Below, piece after piece: positions 1-8,989 of a DNA stretch of 64,000 bases; position 1 is the stretch's first letter; every line of letters starts with the position of its first letter. Below the pieces are notes generated by a model. That model saw only the letters and a list, made by a program, of their open reading frames with translations, was not told the origin of the DNA and did no database searches. Location of the stretch: contig NZ_PCPR01000003.1 of assembly GCF_002979775.1 (NCBI RefSeq), positions 62,001-126,000 on the forward strand. Reading direction: 5' to 3'. Made by a program: the position numbers and the translations under genes. The stretch comes from Arthrobacter sp. MYb23 (GTDB lineage: Bacteria > Actinomycetota > Actinomycetes > Actinomycetales > Micrococcaceae).

Positions 1-1
1 C

Positions 2-415
2 GCAGTTGTTCAGGGTTTGCCCGATCCCCTCCAAGGGACCATTGATGCCCCGATTGGACGCCATCCGGGCCACGATTGGCGGTTCGCTGTCATCGAGGAC
101 GGTCGGCCCTCAGTGACCCACTACGAGGTCATGGAAGCATTCGGCAAGGCAACACTGGTGGAAGTGCATCTGGAGACCGGACGCACCCACCAGATCCGCG
201 TCCACTTCTCAGCATTGCGGCACCCCTGTGCTGGAGATCTCACGTATGGCGCGGATCCGCGTCTCGCAGCGACCCTGGGGCTCACCCGCCAGTGGCTGCA
301 CGCCCGCCAGCTTGGTTTTACCCACCCCCGCACGGGCGAGTGGGTGGAAGTCAGCAGCGAATACCCCGCAGATCTCCAATACGCGTTGGATTTGCTCGCT
401 ACCGGTTCCGCCTAG
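2..415 (+). CDS. RluD-family 23S rRNA pseudouridine synthase, 3' part
   Basis: The reading frame is open from the left edge, so the 5' part lies outside the window. The visible 137 residues carry the C-terminal half of the RluA/RluD-type pseudouridine synthase fold, including the conserved stretch [12 protein letters not shown] followed by [10 protein letters not shown], and the W-L-H-A-R motif near the end ([11 protein letters not shown]). The family isomerises uridine to pseudouridine in 23S rRNA helix 69. The catalytic Asp (in the HRLD motif) is upstream of the window and cannot be checked. dnaE follows after about 55 bp on the same strand. The family assignment is firm; the exact paralogue (RluD rather than RluA or RluC) is inferred from the dnaE neighbourhood usual in actinobacteria. 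Confidence 0.9.
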   Translation, partial: AVVQGLPDPLQGTIDAPIGRHPGHDWRFAVIEDGRPSVTHYEVMEAFGKATLVEVHLETGRTHQIRVHFSALRHPCAGDLTYGADPRLAATLGLTRQWLHARQLGFTHPRTGEWVEVSSEYPADLQYALDLLATGSA

Positions 416-460
416 GACAACCTCGCCGCCCGGGTCCGAATTCTGTCTGACCCGGGACGG

Positions 461-466
461 TAGACT
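461..466 (+). promoter_or_regulatory. -10 element TAGACT of a probable leaderless dnaE transcript
   Basis: TAGACT lies exactly 6 nt before the GTG at 473, the spacing expected if transcription begins at the start codon. No Shine-Dalgarno sequence is visible. The same TANNNT-N6-start arrangement recurs at eight other genes in this window. No good -35 is visible. Confidence 0.5.
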
Positions 467-472
467 GTCGTG

Positions 473-3400
473 GTGACTTCCAGCAATGATTCGTTCGTCC
501 ATCTGCACACCCACACCGAATACTCCATGCTGGATGGAGCTGCGAGGCTCGGTGAGCTGTTTGATGAAACCGAACGCTTGGGGATGCCCGCCCTGGCCAC
601 CACGGACCATGGATATCTGTTCGGTGCATTCGACTTCTGGCGCAAAGCCACGGACAAGGGCATCAAGCCGATCATCGGCGTCGAAGCCTATGTAACCCCC
701 GGCACTGCCCGCGGTGACAAGGAACGCGTGCGCTGGGGCGACGAAAGCCAGCGCAAGGACGACGTCTCCGGTGGTGGCTCGTACACCCACATGACGCTCC
801 TGAGCTACAACAATGTGGGCATGCGGAACCTCTTCAGGGCTTCTTCCATTGCTTCCCTGGACTCCGTCTTTGGCAAATGGCCGCGGTTGGACCGGGAACT
901 GCTCAATACCTATTCCGAGGGTCTGATCGCCACCACGGGTTGCCCTTCCGGAGAAGTCCAGACCAAACTGCGTCTCGGCCTCTACCGCGAGGCTGTGGAG
1001 GCTGCAGCAGAGTTCCGCGACATTTTTGGGGCGGAGAACTACTTCTGCGAACTAATGGACCACGGCCTGGACATTGAGCGGCGCGTGACCGGCGACCTCC
1101 TGCGCTTGGCCAAGGAACTCAACCTCCCGCTGGTGGCCACCAATGACCTCCACTACACGCATGAGCACGATGCCAAGGCTCACGAAGCGTTGCTGGCCAT
1201 TCAGTCCGGTTCCACCCTCCTGGAACCAACGTATGACAACGGCGGTTCCCGTTTCGCGTTCTCCGGCAGCGGCTACTACCTGAAGTCTCCGCAGGAGATG
1301 CGGGAGCTGTTCCGTGATCACCCGGAAGCCTGCGACAACACGCTGCTCATCGCCGAGCGCTGTGAAGTGTCGTTCAACACCGGGGCCAACTACATGCCGC
1401 GTTTCCCTTGCCCTCCCGGGGAAGACGAGACCTCCTGGCTGGTCAAGGAAGTTGATACGGGCCTGAAGTACCGCTATCCCCAAGGCATTCCTGACAAGGT
1501 CCGGAAGCAGGCGGACTATGAGCTGGGCGTCATCACCTCCATGGGGTTCCCCGGGTACTTCCTGGTGGTTGCCGACTTCATCAACTGGGCCAAGAACAAT
1601 GGCATCCGCGTAGGTCCCGGCCGTGGTTCCGGTGCAGGTTCCATGGTGGCCTATGCCATGCGCATCACCGACCTTGACCCGCTGCAGCACGGCCTGATCT
1701 TTGAACGCTTCCTCAACCCGGACCGCGTTTCCATGCCTGACTTCGACGTCGACTTCGATGATCGCCGCCGCTCCGAGGTGATCGACTACGTCACCAAGAA
1801 GTACGGCGATGAACGTGTGGCCATGATCGTCACCTACGGAACGATCAAGACCAAGCAGGCGCTCAAGGACTCCTCCCGTGTGCTGGGCTACCCGTTCAGC
1901 ATGGGCGAGACGCTCACCAAGGCCCTTCCGCCTGCCGTCATGGCCAAGGACATTCCTCTGGCAGATATCCAGAACAAGGAATCAAAGCGGTACAGCGAAG
2001 CAGGGGATTTCCGGCAGCTGATTGCCACTGACCCCGAGGCCGCCAAGGTCTTCGAGACCGCGTTGGGCATTGAGGGCCTGAAGCGCCAGTGGGGTGTCCA
2101 CGCTGCCGGCGTCATCATGTCCTCGGACCCCATCATCGATGTCATCCCCATCATGCGCCGTTTCCAGGACGGCCAGGTCATCACCCAGTTCGATTACCCG
2201 ACGTCTGAAGGCCTCGGCCTGATCAAGATGGACTTCCTGGGCCTCCGAAACCTGACGATCATTTCGGACGCCCTGGAGAACATCAAGATGAACCGGGGCG
2301 TTGACCTCGATCTTGAAAATCTGGAACTCGACGACGCGCCCTCCTACGAACTCCTGGCCCGTGGTGACACCTTGGGTGTGTTCCAGCTCGACGGTGGACC
2401 CATGCGGTCCTTGCTCAAGCTGATGAAGCCTGACAACTTCGAAGACATTTCAGCAGTCCTTGCGCTTTACCGGCCCGGTCCCATGGGCGCCAACGCCCAC
2501 ACCGACTACGCCTTGCGCAAGAACGGGATCCAGGAAGTCATTCCCATCCACCCGGAGTTGGAAGAACCGCTCAGGGAAATCCTTGGCGGGACCTTCGGCC
2601 TGATCGTGTATCAGGAGCAGGTCATGGCCGTAGCCCAGAAGCTGGCCGGCTACTCACTTGGCCAGGCAGACATTCTCCGCCGTGCCATGGGTAAGAAGAA
2701 GAAGTCCGAGCTGGACAAACAGTTCGCCGGCTTCTCCCAAGGCATGCAGGACAACGGCTACTCCATGGCCGCCGTCAAGACCCTCTGGGACATCCTGCTC
2801 CCATTCTCCGACTACGCCTTCAACAAGGCACACTCGGCAGCGTACGGCGTGATCTCCTACTGGACGGCCTACCTGAAGGCGCACTATGCGCCGGAGTACA
2901 TGGCCGCCCTGCTCACTTCAGTTGGTGATGACAAGGATAAGTCCGCTATCTACCTCAATGAATGCCGGCGTATGGGCATCACCGTCCTGCCGCCGGATGT
3001 CAACGAGTCCTCGTTGAACTTCACTCCTGTGGGCACAGACATCCGCTTCGGCATGGGTGCCATCCGTAACGTGGGCGTCAACGTGGTGGATGCCATGGTG
3101 ACCGCCCGTACTTCCGAGGGCAAGTACACGTCCTTCAAAGACTTCCTCCTCAAGGTGCCGGCCGTGGTGTGTAACAAGCGCACCATCGAATCGCTGATCA
3201 AAGCCGGAGCGTTCGATTCGCTGGGCCACCATCGGCGTGCCCTGGCGATGATCCACGAAGAAGCCATTGACTCGGTGATCACGCTCAAGCGCAACGAAGC
3301 GATTGGCCAGTTCGATCTTTTCGCGGGCTTTGAAGACCAGGAGCCCGAAGCGTCGCTGACCACCGAGATCCCGGACTTGCCCGAGTGGGAGAAGAAGGAC

Positions 3401-4030
3401 AAGCTGTCCTTCGAACGGGACATGCTGGGACTTTACGTTTCAGATCACCCCCTGCAGGGGTTGGAGGGCGTCCTTAGCCAGCACGCGGAACAGTCCATTA
3501 CGTCGATCATCGGCGAGGATGGACCGCACGACGGCGCAATCGTCACCATTGCCGGCATGATCACCTCGCTGAGCCGAAGGATCGCGAAAGCCAGCGGAAA
3601 TGCTTACGCCCGAGCGGAGATTGAGGACCTTGGCGCTTCCATGGAAGTCATGTTCTTCGGGCAGGTGTACGGGCCCATTGCCTCAGTCCTGGCGGAGGAT
3701 CTGATTGTTGTGGTCAAGGGACGCCTGCAGCGACGCGACGACGGTGCGGTCACTCTCAACTGCATGGAGCTTTCCGTTCCGGACCTCAGCGAAAGCGTGA
3801 ACGGTCCCGTGGTGATCACCATTCCCACGTTCAAGGCCACCGAAGCGGTGGTAACGGACCTGCGTGACGTGCTGCGCACTCACCGTGGGAACTCCGAGGT
3901 CCGGCTCAAGCTCATGGGGGATACCAAGGTGGAAGTCATGGGCCTGCCCGTTCATATGCGGGTCAACCCGAGTCCATCGCTCTTCGGTGATCTCAAAGTC
4001 CTGCTGGGTCCGGCCTGCCTGGATAACTAG
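473..4030 (+). CDS. dnaE: DNA polymerase III subunit alpha
   Basis: Replicative DNA polymerase catalytic subunit of about 1185 aa, the usual DnaE1 length. The N-terminal PHP domain begins at once with the HLHTHTEYS motif. The C-family polymerase core carries GPGRGSGAGS near residue 382 and the catalytic acidic cluster PDFDVDFDD near residue 422. Tandem helix-hairpin-helix and OB-fold (about 1000-1090) regions follow. GTG codons at 470 and 473 are both possible. I chose 473 because TAGACT lies 6 nt upstream of it, which fits a leaderless message, and no ribosome binding site is present. The last codons are part of a 17-bp tandem duplication. DnaE1 rather than the mutagenic DnaE2 is supported by the length, the intact PHP start and the absence of imuA/imuB neighbours. 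Confidence 0.97.
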   Translation: MTSSNDSFVHLHTHTEYSMLDGAARLGELFDETERLGMPALATTDHGYLFGAFDFWRKATDKGIKPIIGVEAYVTPGTARGDKERVRWGDESQRKDDVSGGGSYTHMTLLSYNNVGMRNLFRASSIASLDSVFGKWPRLDRELLNTYSEGLIATTGCPSGEVQTKLRLGLYREAVEAAAEFRDIFGAENYFCELMDHGLDIERRVTGDLLRLAKELNLPLVATNDLHYTHEHDAKAHEALLAIQSGSTLLEPTYDNGGSRFAFSGSGYYLKSPQEMRELFRDHPEACDNTLLIAERCEVSFNTGANYMPRFPCPPGEDETSWLVKEVDTGLKYRYPQGIPDKVRKQADYELGVITSMGFPGYFLVVADFINWAKNNGIRVGPGRGSGAGSMVAYAMRITDLDPLQHGLIFERFLNPDRVSMPDFDVDFDDRRRSEVIDYVTKKYGDERVAMIVTYGTIKTKQALKDSSRVLGYPFSMGETLTKALPPAVMAKDIPLADIQNKESKRYSEAGDFRQLIATDPEAAKVFETALGIEGLKRQWGVHAAGVIMSSDPIIDVIPIMRRFQDGQVITQFDYPTSEGLGLIKMDFLGLRNLTIISDALENIKMNRGVDLDLENLELDDAPSYELLARGDTLGVFQLDGGPMRSLLKLMKPDNFEDISAVLALYRPGPMGANAHTDYALRKNGIQEVIPIHPELEEPLREILGGTFGLIVYQEQVMAVAQKLAGYSLGQADILRRAMGKKKKSELDKQFAGFSQGMQDNGYSMAAVKTLWDILLPFSDYAFNKAHSAAYGVISYWTAYLKAHYAPEYMAALLTSVGDDKDKSAIYLNECRRMGITVLPPDVNESSLNFTPVGTDIRFGMGAIRNVGVNVVDAMVTARTSEGKYTSFKDFLLKVPAVVCNKRTIESLIKAGAFDSLGHHRRALAMIHEEAIDSVITLKRNEAIGQFDLFAGFEDQEPEASLTTEIPDLPEWEKKDKLSFERDMLGLYVSDHPLQGLEGVLSQHAEQSITSIIGEDGPHDGAIVTIAGMITSLSRRIAKASGNAYARAEIEDLGASMEVMFFGQVYGPIASVLAEDLIVVVKGRLQRRDDGAVTLNCMELSVPDLSESVNGPVVITIPTFKATEAVVTDLRDVLRTHRGNSEVRLKLMGDTKVEVMGLPVHMRVNPSPSLFGDLKVLLGPACLDN

Positions 4031-4046
4031 CCTGCCTGGGTAACCA
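4013..4046 (+). repeat. 17-bp tandem duplication spanning the dnaE stop codon
   Basis: Two adjacent 17-bp units (4013-4029 and 4030-4046) match at 15 of 17 positions. Each begins GCCTGCCTGG and continues with A/G-TAAC. The first unit encodes the last dnaE codons and most of the stop; the second is non-coding. It looks like a recent local slippage duplication. Confidence 0.7.
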
Positions 4047-4068
4047 GAGGGGTGGCTGGTGCGCCCGG

Positions 4069-4569
4069 TCAGATCTCGTAGTCGAGCGGGGCAGGCTTGC
4101 TGTAGCCGCCGCTGTGGTAAAGCAGGGGAGTACCGTCGTCGCCGACTTGCCCGTCAACAACCTCCACCACCACTACTGCGTTGTTCTCGAAAGACAGGCG
4201 CATCTGGATCCTGCCCACGAGCCAGCCGCTGACGTCCTTGAGGATGGGGACGTCGTGGGGGCCCGGCTCCCAGTGGTCGCCGTCGAACCGGTCGCGGGTC
4301 CGCGCGAAGCGATTGGCCAGGGCCTGGTTGTCCAACCCCAGCATGTGGACTCCGATGTACTCCGCGTTGGCCACGGCCGGCCAGGAACTGGAGCTCCTGG
4401 CCATATTGAAGGTGAAGCGGGGTGGCTCTGCGGACAGGGAGGCCACGGAGGTGGCGGTGAATCCAAACGGGCTTCCGTTGAGGTTTGCCGTGATGATCGC
4501 CACGCCGGCCGCATGCCGACGGAACATTTCCCTGAAAGTCTGATCGAAGCCGGATGGTTCGGTTGACAC
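4069..4569 (-). CDS. Flavin reductase-like domain protein
   Basis: A 166-aa protein of the flavin reductase/HpaC-RutF (FMN-binding split barrel) family. It has the typical opening FREMFRRHAAGVAIITA, the G-F-T-A-T-S segment (FGFTATSVASLSAEPP), then SSSWP and FARTRDRFDGDHWEPG. The family uses NAD(P)H to reduce free FMN or FAD for a partner monooxygenase, or acts as a flavoprotein; no partner oxygenase is adjacent. The start is GTG at 4569, because the reverse strand carries AGGAGA about 8 nt upstream; an in-frame extension to 4701 would lack this and run over the next gene's promoter. It is convergent with dnaE and divergent from the membrane protein at 4681. Confidence 0.85.
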   Translation of the reverse strand: MSTEPSGFDQTFREMFRRHAAGVAIITANLNGSPFGFTATSVASLSAEPPRFTFNMARSSSSWPAVANAEYIGVHMLGLDNQALANRFARTRDRFDGDHWEPGPHDVPILKDVSGWLVGRIQMRLSFENNAVVVVEVVDGQVGDDGTPLLYHSGGYSKPAPLDYEI

Positions 4570-4680
4570 GTGGGTATTCTCCTGAACTGTGGCGGTACAT
4601 CTCACCTTCAGGGTATTCCTCCCATCCTGTGAGACCCACATTTTGTTGAGTAGGCGTGAACCTTTGTTAATGTGAGTTGC

Positions 4681-5214
4681 ATGACCGAGCCAACAATGCA
4701 CGCCCCCGCCGTGGCAGAACCGAAATCCATCGTGAAGCCGCGGGCGTCGAAGGACGTTCTTTGGCTGGTCCTTCCGGCTGCTTTGGGCGTGGTGGCCGGG
4801 GTGATCTGGTGGCTGCTTGCTCCGGGCGGGCTGAACCTGGTCTCCGGCAATCCGGATCTGGCGAACGCGGCCAATCCTGATTCCTGGCTTCCGCGGGACC
4901 TGGTTCTTGGAGCTTTGATGTTGCTGGCAGGCTGCCTCACCGGCGTCATGCTTGACGGCAAGCTGCAGGGTGAGGGTTCCGGACGACGTTTGGCCTTTGC
5001 CCTTGTTGGCGGCGCCGTGGGAGCTCTCATCGCGTGGCTGGTTGGTTTGCTTACCGCCCAGGTACTGGGTCCAGCCCCGGACCCGGCCCTTGGCCCGGGG
5101 TTTGGTTTTACTCTTCGCTCTTACGCCGTGCTGGTTCTGTGGCCTGCTGCGATCGCCTTCATCACGTTCGTCCTGGCGCTGTTCGGGGTTCTGTCAAAGA
5201 AGCCCGTAAAATAG
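4681..5214 (+). CDS. DUF2567-like integral membrane protein
   Basis: A 177-aa predicted membrane protein with four hydrophobic segments ([37 protein letters not shown], a Gly/Ala-rich third segment, and a C-terminal [20 protein letters not shown]) and a basic tail. The two-pair layout with an extracytoplasmic loop after the first helix resembles the actinobacterial DUF2567 family, whose function is unknown. ATG at 4681 is preferred over a GTG at 4672. TAATGT lies 7 nt before the ATG with TTGAGT 16 bp further up, so the message may be leaderless. hisD begins 4 nt after the stop, which implies co-transcription, although no functional link to histidine synthesis is evident. Confidence 0.7.
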   Translation: MTEPTMHAPAVAEPKSIVKPRASKDVLWLVLPAALGVVAGVIWWLLAPGGLNLVSGNPDLANAANPDSWLPRDLVLGALMLLAGCLTGVMLDGKLQGEGSGRRLAFALVGGAVGALIAWLVGLLTAQVLGPAPDPALGPGFGFTLRSYAVLVLWPAAIAFITFVLALFGVLSKKPVK

Positions 5215-5218
5215 CCGG

Positions 5219-6592
5219 GTGACCACTTCCTCGGATACTTCTGCCCCCTCCACTGACGCCCTTGACTTCCGGAGCATCGATTTCCGGGGCCGCCACCTCT
5301 CCTTGGCGGAGCTGCGGGAGGCCGTGCCCAGGGCGCAGCATCAGACCATGGCAGACGCGGAGCAGAAGGTCCTGGACATCATTTCCGAGGTCCGTAGCCG
5401 GGGGTTTGCCGCCCTGGGCGAACTGGCAAAGAAGTTCGACGGCGTGGAACAGTCCCACCCCAGGGTCCCGGCAGAGGCACTCACCAGGGCCCTGACCGAA
5501 CTTGATCCCAAGGTGCGGGCCGCCTTGGAGGAGTCCATCAAACGCGCCCGGCAGTTTGCTGACCAGCAACGCCCTGCCAACGTTGATGTTCAACTCGGCG
5601 ACGGCGCTGTCGTCAGCCAGAACTGGATCCCGGTGGGGCGCGTCGGGCTCTACGTCCCAGGTGGACTCGCGCCCTTGGCGTCATCGGTCATTATGAACGT
5701 GGTCCCCGCGGTTGCTGCCGGCGTCGAGTCCATTGCGCTGGCCTCTCCGCCGCAGAAAGACTTCGATGGCCTGCCGCACCCCACCATCCTGGCCGCCGCG
5801 AAGCTCCTGGGCATCAACGAGGTGTATGCAATCGGTGGTGCGCAGGCGATTGTTTCGTTTGCCTACGGCATCCCGGGAAGCGGAGATGAGCTGCCCCTTG
5901 AGCCTGTTGACGTGGTCACGGGACCCGGCAACATTTTCGTGGCCACAGCCAAGCGGCTGGTCAAGGGTGTGGTGGGCATTGACTCGGAGGCAGGAACTAC
6001 GGAGATTGCCATTCTCGCCGACGCCACTGCACACGCGCCCTTGGTGGCTGCCGATCTCATCAGCCAGGCAGAGCATGATCCCAAGGCAGCTTCTGTCCTG
6101 GTGACGGACTCGCCTGAACTGGCTGACGCCGTCGTGCTTGAACTGGCGCGGCAAGCCGGTGCCACCAAGCACAGGGCCCGCGTTCTTGAGGCGCTCTCCG
6201 GACCGCAGTCCGGTGTGGTGCTGGTGGATGATCTTGAGCAGGGCATTGCGGTCTGCAACGCGTACGCCGCTGAGCACTTGGAAATCATGACGGCGGACGC
6301 AGCCGCTGTTGCGTCGCGGATCCGTAACGCCGGGGCGATTTTCGTGGGCGATTTCAGTCCGGTGAGCTTGGGCGACTACTGCGCCGGGTCCAACCACGTA
6401 CTGCCCACCAGCGGGACGGCGGCCTTCTCATCGGGGCTCAATGTCACCACCTTCCTCCGCGCAGTCCAGGTCATCAATTATGACCGCGCCGCTTTGGAGC
6501 AGGTCAGCGGACACATAGTGAGCCTGTCCGGCGCTGAAGACCTCCCTGGCCACGGTGACGCTGTCCGTATCCGGTTCACTCAGGAGCCTTAA
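5219..6592 (+). CDS. hisD: Histidinol dehydrogenase
   Basis: A 457-aa enzyme that oxidises L-histidinol to L-histidine in two NAD-dependent steps, the last reactions of histidine biosynthesis. It is zinc dependent and cytosolic. Recognisable features are the [15 protein letters not shown] segment, the [12 protein letters not shown] motif, [12 protein letters not shown] with the nearby catalytic region, and AEHLEIM and [11 protein letters not shown] toward the C-terminus, which contain the conserved His residues. The start is GTG at 5219, 4 nt after the preceding membrane-protein gene. The rest of the his operon is not present here; nrdR follows behind its own promoter region. Confidence 0.97.
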   Translation: MTTSSDTSAPSTDALDFRSIDFRGRHLSLAELREAVPRAQHQTMADAEQKVLDIISEVRSRGFAALGELAKKFDGVEQSHPRVPAEALTRALTELDPKVRAALEESIKRARQFADQQRPANVDVQLGDGAVVSQNWIPVGRVGLYVPGGLAPLASSVIMNVVPAVAAGVESIALASPPQKDFDGLPHPTILAAAKLLGINEVYAIGGAQAIVSFAYGIPGSGDELPLEPVDVVTGPGNIFVATAKRLVKGVVGIDSEAGTTEIAILADATAHAPLVAADLISQAEHDPKAASVLVTDSPELADAVVLELARQAGATKHRARVLEALSGPQSGVVLVDDLEQGIAVCNAYAAEHLEIMTADAAAVASRIRNAGAIFVGDFSPVSLGDYCAGSNHVLPTSGTAAFSSGLNVTTFLRAVQVINYDRAALEQVSGHIVSLSGAEDLPGHGDAVRIRFTQEP

Positions 6593-6630
6593 CCACTACA
6601 TATAAGGGTGCCCACTACTACATGTAGTAA
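6593..6630 (+). promoter_or_regulatory. Probable tandem NrdR boxes upstream of nrdR
   Basis: Two NrdR-box-like 16-mers are centred 22 bp apart, about two helical turns. The first is 6593-6608 (core CTACATATAAGG). The second is 6615-6630, containing the perfect 14-bp palindrome TACTACATGTAGTA at 6616-6629. The known NrdR consensus is close to ACACTATATATAGTGT and is usually found as a helically phased pair. They lie just upstream of a -35/-10 pair for nrdR. Confidence 0.55.
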
Positions 6631-6638
6631 TTACACGC

Positions 6639-6668
6639 TTGTCATTACAGGACGGCTGACCGTAAACT
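6639..6668 (+). promoter_or_regulatory. Putative nrdR promoter
   Basis: TTGTCA at 6639-6644 and TAAACT at 6663-6668 are separated by 18 bp, a reasonable sigma-A-type match. Transcription would start near 6675, leaving a leader of about 80 nt. The NrdR-like boxes end 8 bp before the -35. Confidence 0.5.
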
Positions 6669-6758
6669 GGTGCCGGAAGTGAATCTTCCGGCACCTTTTG
6701 CGTATCCGGCGTCCTGCCGCATTCGATTCGGTGCCGGAGCTGTTAGGGGAGGCCCAGC

Positions 6759-7259
6759 GTGTATTGTCCGTTCTGCCGGAATCCCGACTCCCGCGTCGTT
6801 GACAGCCGCATGGCTGACGATGGCTCTTCCATTCGACGCCGCCGCCAATGTCCGGAATGTGGACGCCGCTTCACCACCGTGGAGACCACCAGCTTGTCTG
6901 TCATCAAGAGGTCGGGCGTGGGCGAACCGTTCAGCCGGATCAAGGTCATCAGTGGAGTGCGCAAGGCATGCCAGGGGAGGCCCGTCACCGAAGACGACCT
7001 CGCCATGCTGGCCCAGGAAGTCGAGGAGAATATTCGTTCCTCAGGCGCGGCGGAAATCGATGCCCACGAGGTTGGCCTGGCGATTCTGGGTCCGCTGAGA
7101 AAGCTTGATGAAGTGGCGTACCTTCGTTTTGCGAGCGTCTATCAGGCGTTCGAGTCTTTGGAAGACTTTGAGTCAGCCATTTCGCTGCTCCGCCATGAGG
7201 CAGAAGAGGCCAAAGCAGGCACCCAAGAAGCCACAGGTTCGGAAAAGAGCCAACTCTAG
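6759..7259 (+). CDS. nrdR: Transcriptional repressor NrdR
   Basis: A 166-aa Zn-ribbon/ATP-cone repressor of ribonucleotide reductase genes. The N-terminal zinc ribbon has Cys3, Cys6, Cys31 and Cys34 (YCPFC...CPECGRRF), followed by the ATP-cone from about residue 49 to 139 that senses ATP/dATP. Its length is slightly above the usual 150-160 aa because of a charged C-terminal tail. The start is GTG at 6759 behind AGGGGAGG. No nrd structural gene is in the window. The boxes upstream suggest self-regulation. Confidence 0.96.
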   Translation: MYCPFCRNPDSRVVDSRMADDGSSIRRRRQCPECGRRFTTVETTSLSVIKRSGVGEPFSRIKVISGVRKACQGRPVTEDDLAMLAQEVEENIRSSGAAEIDAHEVGLAILGPLRKLDEVAYLRFASVYQAFESLEDFESAISLLRHEAEEAKAGTQEATGSEKSQL

Positions 7260-7261
7260 CT

Positions 7262-7301
7262 CCGGTGGCGGCAGCGGAGGGGAAGCCGCAGCCGCCACCG
7301 G
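7262..7301 (+). terminator. Terminator-like hairpin between nrdR and the convergent SDR gene
   Basis: A perfect 11-bp inverted repeat, CCGGTGGCGGC (7262-7272) and GCCGCCACCGG (7291-7301), with an 18-nt loop, lies 3 nt after the nrdR stop and just before the convergent gene's stop. There is no T-tract, so intrinsic termination is uncertain. Confidence 0.5.
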
Positions 7302-7320
7302 CACCAATCCTGGACCGGCG

Positions 7321-8100
7321 TCATCGCCCGCCGGACACCGGGAGCACCGCTCCCGTAATGTAGCCGGCGCCGTCGGACATGAGCCACATCACTGCATCAG
7401 CCACCTCTTCAGGTTCAGCTCCACGACCCATCGGAATGGTGGGGTTCAGTCTCTCCACCCGGTCCGGCATACCGGCAGCTGCATGGAGGCCGGTGTTGGT
7501 GCTTCCGGGGGCAACGGCGTTGACGCGGATGCCCTGCTTGGCCACTTCTGCTGCCAGACCCACGGTCAGGACGTCAACGGCGCCCTTGGTGGCTGCGTAG
7601 TGGACCCATGTGCCGGGGGAGCCGGCTTTGGTGGCTGTGGAGGAGATGTTGATGATGGATCCGCCGCTGCCGCCGTTGTGCGTGGAGAGCCTCCGCACCG
7701 CTTCCTGGCACATGAAGATCATGCCGGAGACGTTGACGTCAACAACGCGCTGGACCGTTTCGGCCGGTACTTCCACCAAGGTGCCGATCAGATTCCCGGT
7801 GATAGCGGCGTTGTTGACGACGGCGGTCAGTGCACCCCAACCGGCAGCGGCGTCGAACAAGCGTCCGACGTCGGCGGGTTGGCTGACATCGGCCTGGACG
7901 CTGCGGGCACTGCCGCCTAGAGCCAGGATGTGGTTGACCACAGCCTCTGCGCCTTCGCTGTCAACAGAGTAATTGACGACGACGTCATAGCCGGCGGCCG
8001 CCGCGGCCTTTGCCACGGCGGCACCGATCCCGCGGCTGGCGCCGGTGACGATTGCGACTCCCGGTTCGTCGCGCCGGGAAGTAGCCCGGTCCTCGGCCAT
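7321..8100 (-). CDS. SDR-family NAD(P)-dependent oxidoreductase
   Basis: A 259-aa classical short-chain dehydrogenase. It shows the Rossmann dinucleotide motif TGASRGIG, the NNAA-type motif (VVNNAAITG), the catalytic Ser in INISSTATKAG, and the YAATK (Tyr-x-x-x-Lys) active site. The FabG-like PG-motif region (RVNAVAPGSTNTGLH) and GAVLPVSGG end are also present. The substrate cannot be told from sequence. ATG at 8100 is the first methionine that leaves a normal N-terminus. It sits 7 nt after the ppgK stop, so it is probably in the map-ppgK transcript. Confidence 0.9.
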   Translation of the reverse strand: MAEDRATSRRDEPGVAIVTGASRGIGAAVAKAAAAAGYDVVVNYSVDSEGAEAVVNHILALGGSARSVQADVSQPADVGRLFDAAAGWGALTAVVNNAAITGNLIGTLVEVPAETVQRVVDVNVSGMIFMCQEAVRRLSTHNGGSGGSIINISSTATKAGSPGTWVHYAATKGAVDVLTVGLAAEVAKQGIRVNAVAPGSTNTGLHAAAGMPDRVERLNPTIPMGRGAEPEEVADAVMWLMSDGAGYITGAVLPVSGGR

Positions 8101-8107
8101 GCCGCGG

Positions 8108-8926
8108 CTACTTCGCGAGTTTGTGGTGCAATGCGACCTCAAGCGCGGCGCCCACGATCCCGGCGTCGTTCTTCAACTTTGCCGTGACTATTTTGGTCCT
8201 CAACTGAAGGTGCGGGAAGTACTCGTCGGAGCGCTTCGAGATGCCGCCGCCCACAATGAAGAGTTCCGGGGAAAACAGGAACTCAACATGCTGGAGGTAG
8301 CGGTTCAACAGGACGCCGTACTCATCCCAGCTCAGGCCATCGCGTTCGCGGGCAACAGCCGAGGCCTTGGTCTCGGCGTCGTGTCCGTCCACCTCCAGGT
8401 GGCCGAGCTCGGCGTTGGGGACCAACTGACCGTTGAAGATGAATGCCGATCCGATCCCGGTACCCAAGGTGATCACCAGGACGGTGCCGTCCACACCTTC
8501 GCCGGCGCCATAGCGGGCTTCGGCGAGGCCTGCTGCGTCGGCATCATTAATGACCTCTACGGGACGGCCCAGGCGCTTGGTGAAGGTGGCATCGATGTCG
8601 GTGCTGAGCCAGGTCTTGTCCACGTTGGCCGCGGAGTTGACCACGCCGTGCTGGATGATGCCGGGGAAGGTCACGCCCACCGGTGTGTCCGCTGCCGGGG
8701 CGTCGGGACGGCTGGAGAGTTCCTCCACGATTTGGGCAACTACCTCAGCCACAGCCTCCGGAGTGGCGGGTTGCGGAGTGGGGACGCGGAAGCGATCGCC
8801 AATCAGCTTGCCCTTCTTCAGGTCGACAATGCCGCCCTTGATGCCGGTGCCACCGATGTCGATTCCGATCAACGGGGCGTTCTTGTGGGTCTTCTCATCC
8901 TTCTTGGACAATGCATTTCCGATCAT
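8108..8926 (-). CDS. ppgK: Polyphosphate--glucose phosphotransferase (polyphosphate/ATP glucokinase)
   Basis: A ROK-family sugar kinase of about 272 aa that phosphorylates glucose to glucose-6-phosphate using polyphosphate or ATP. It contains the phosphate-1 motif [24 protein letters not shown], the sugar-binding [14 protein letters not shown] and the adenosine-side [12 protein letters not shown], followed by [13 protein letters not shown]. This last feature is typical of PpgK; ordinary ROK glucokinases carry a longer Cys-rich CxCGxxGC motif that is absent here. The start is unsettled: ATG 8926, an upstream GTG at 8950 and a TTG at 8911 (preceded by GGAAA) are all possible. The gene lies downstream of map with a 63-bp gap. 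Confidence 0.93.
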   Translation of the reverse strand: MIGNALSKKDEKTHKNAPLIGIDIGGTGIKGGIVDLKKGKLIGDRFRVPTPQPATPEAVAEVVAQIVEELSSRPDAPAADTPVGVTFPGIIQHGVVNSAANVDKTWLSTDIDATFTKRLGRPVEVINDADAAGLAEARYGAGEGVDGTVLVITLGTGIGSAFIFNGQLVPNAELGHLEVDGHDAETKASAVARERDGLSWDEYGVLLNRYLQHVEFLFSPELFIVGGGISKRSDEYFPHLQLRTKIVTAKLKNDAGIVGAALEVALHHKLAK

Positions 8927-8989
8927 GGCAGGAGGGGATGGGCATGGCACAGCCGCCCGGGCTGCGGGGACCTTCCGTAAGCTCAGGGC

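Noticed and set aside
6616..6629. TACTACATGTAGTA read as a BlaI/MecI-type operator (TACA/TGTA core) instead of an NrdR box.
   Set aside because: Staphylococcal operators keep extra bases between TACA and TGTA, the dyads beside the blaI gene here have a different sequence, and this site is paired with a second NrdR-like box upstream of nrdR.
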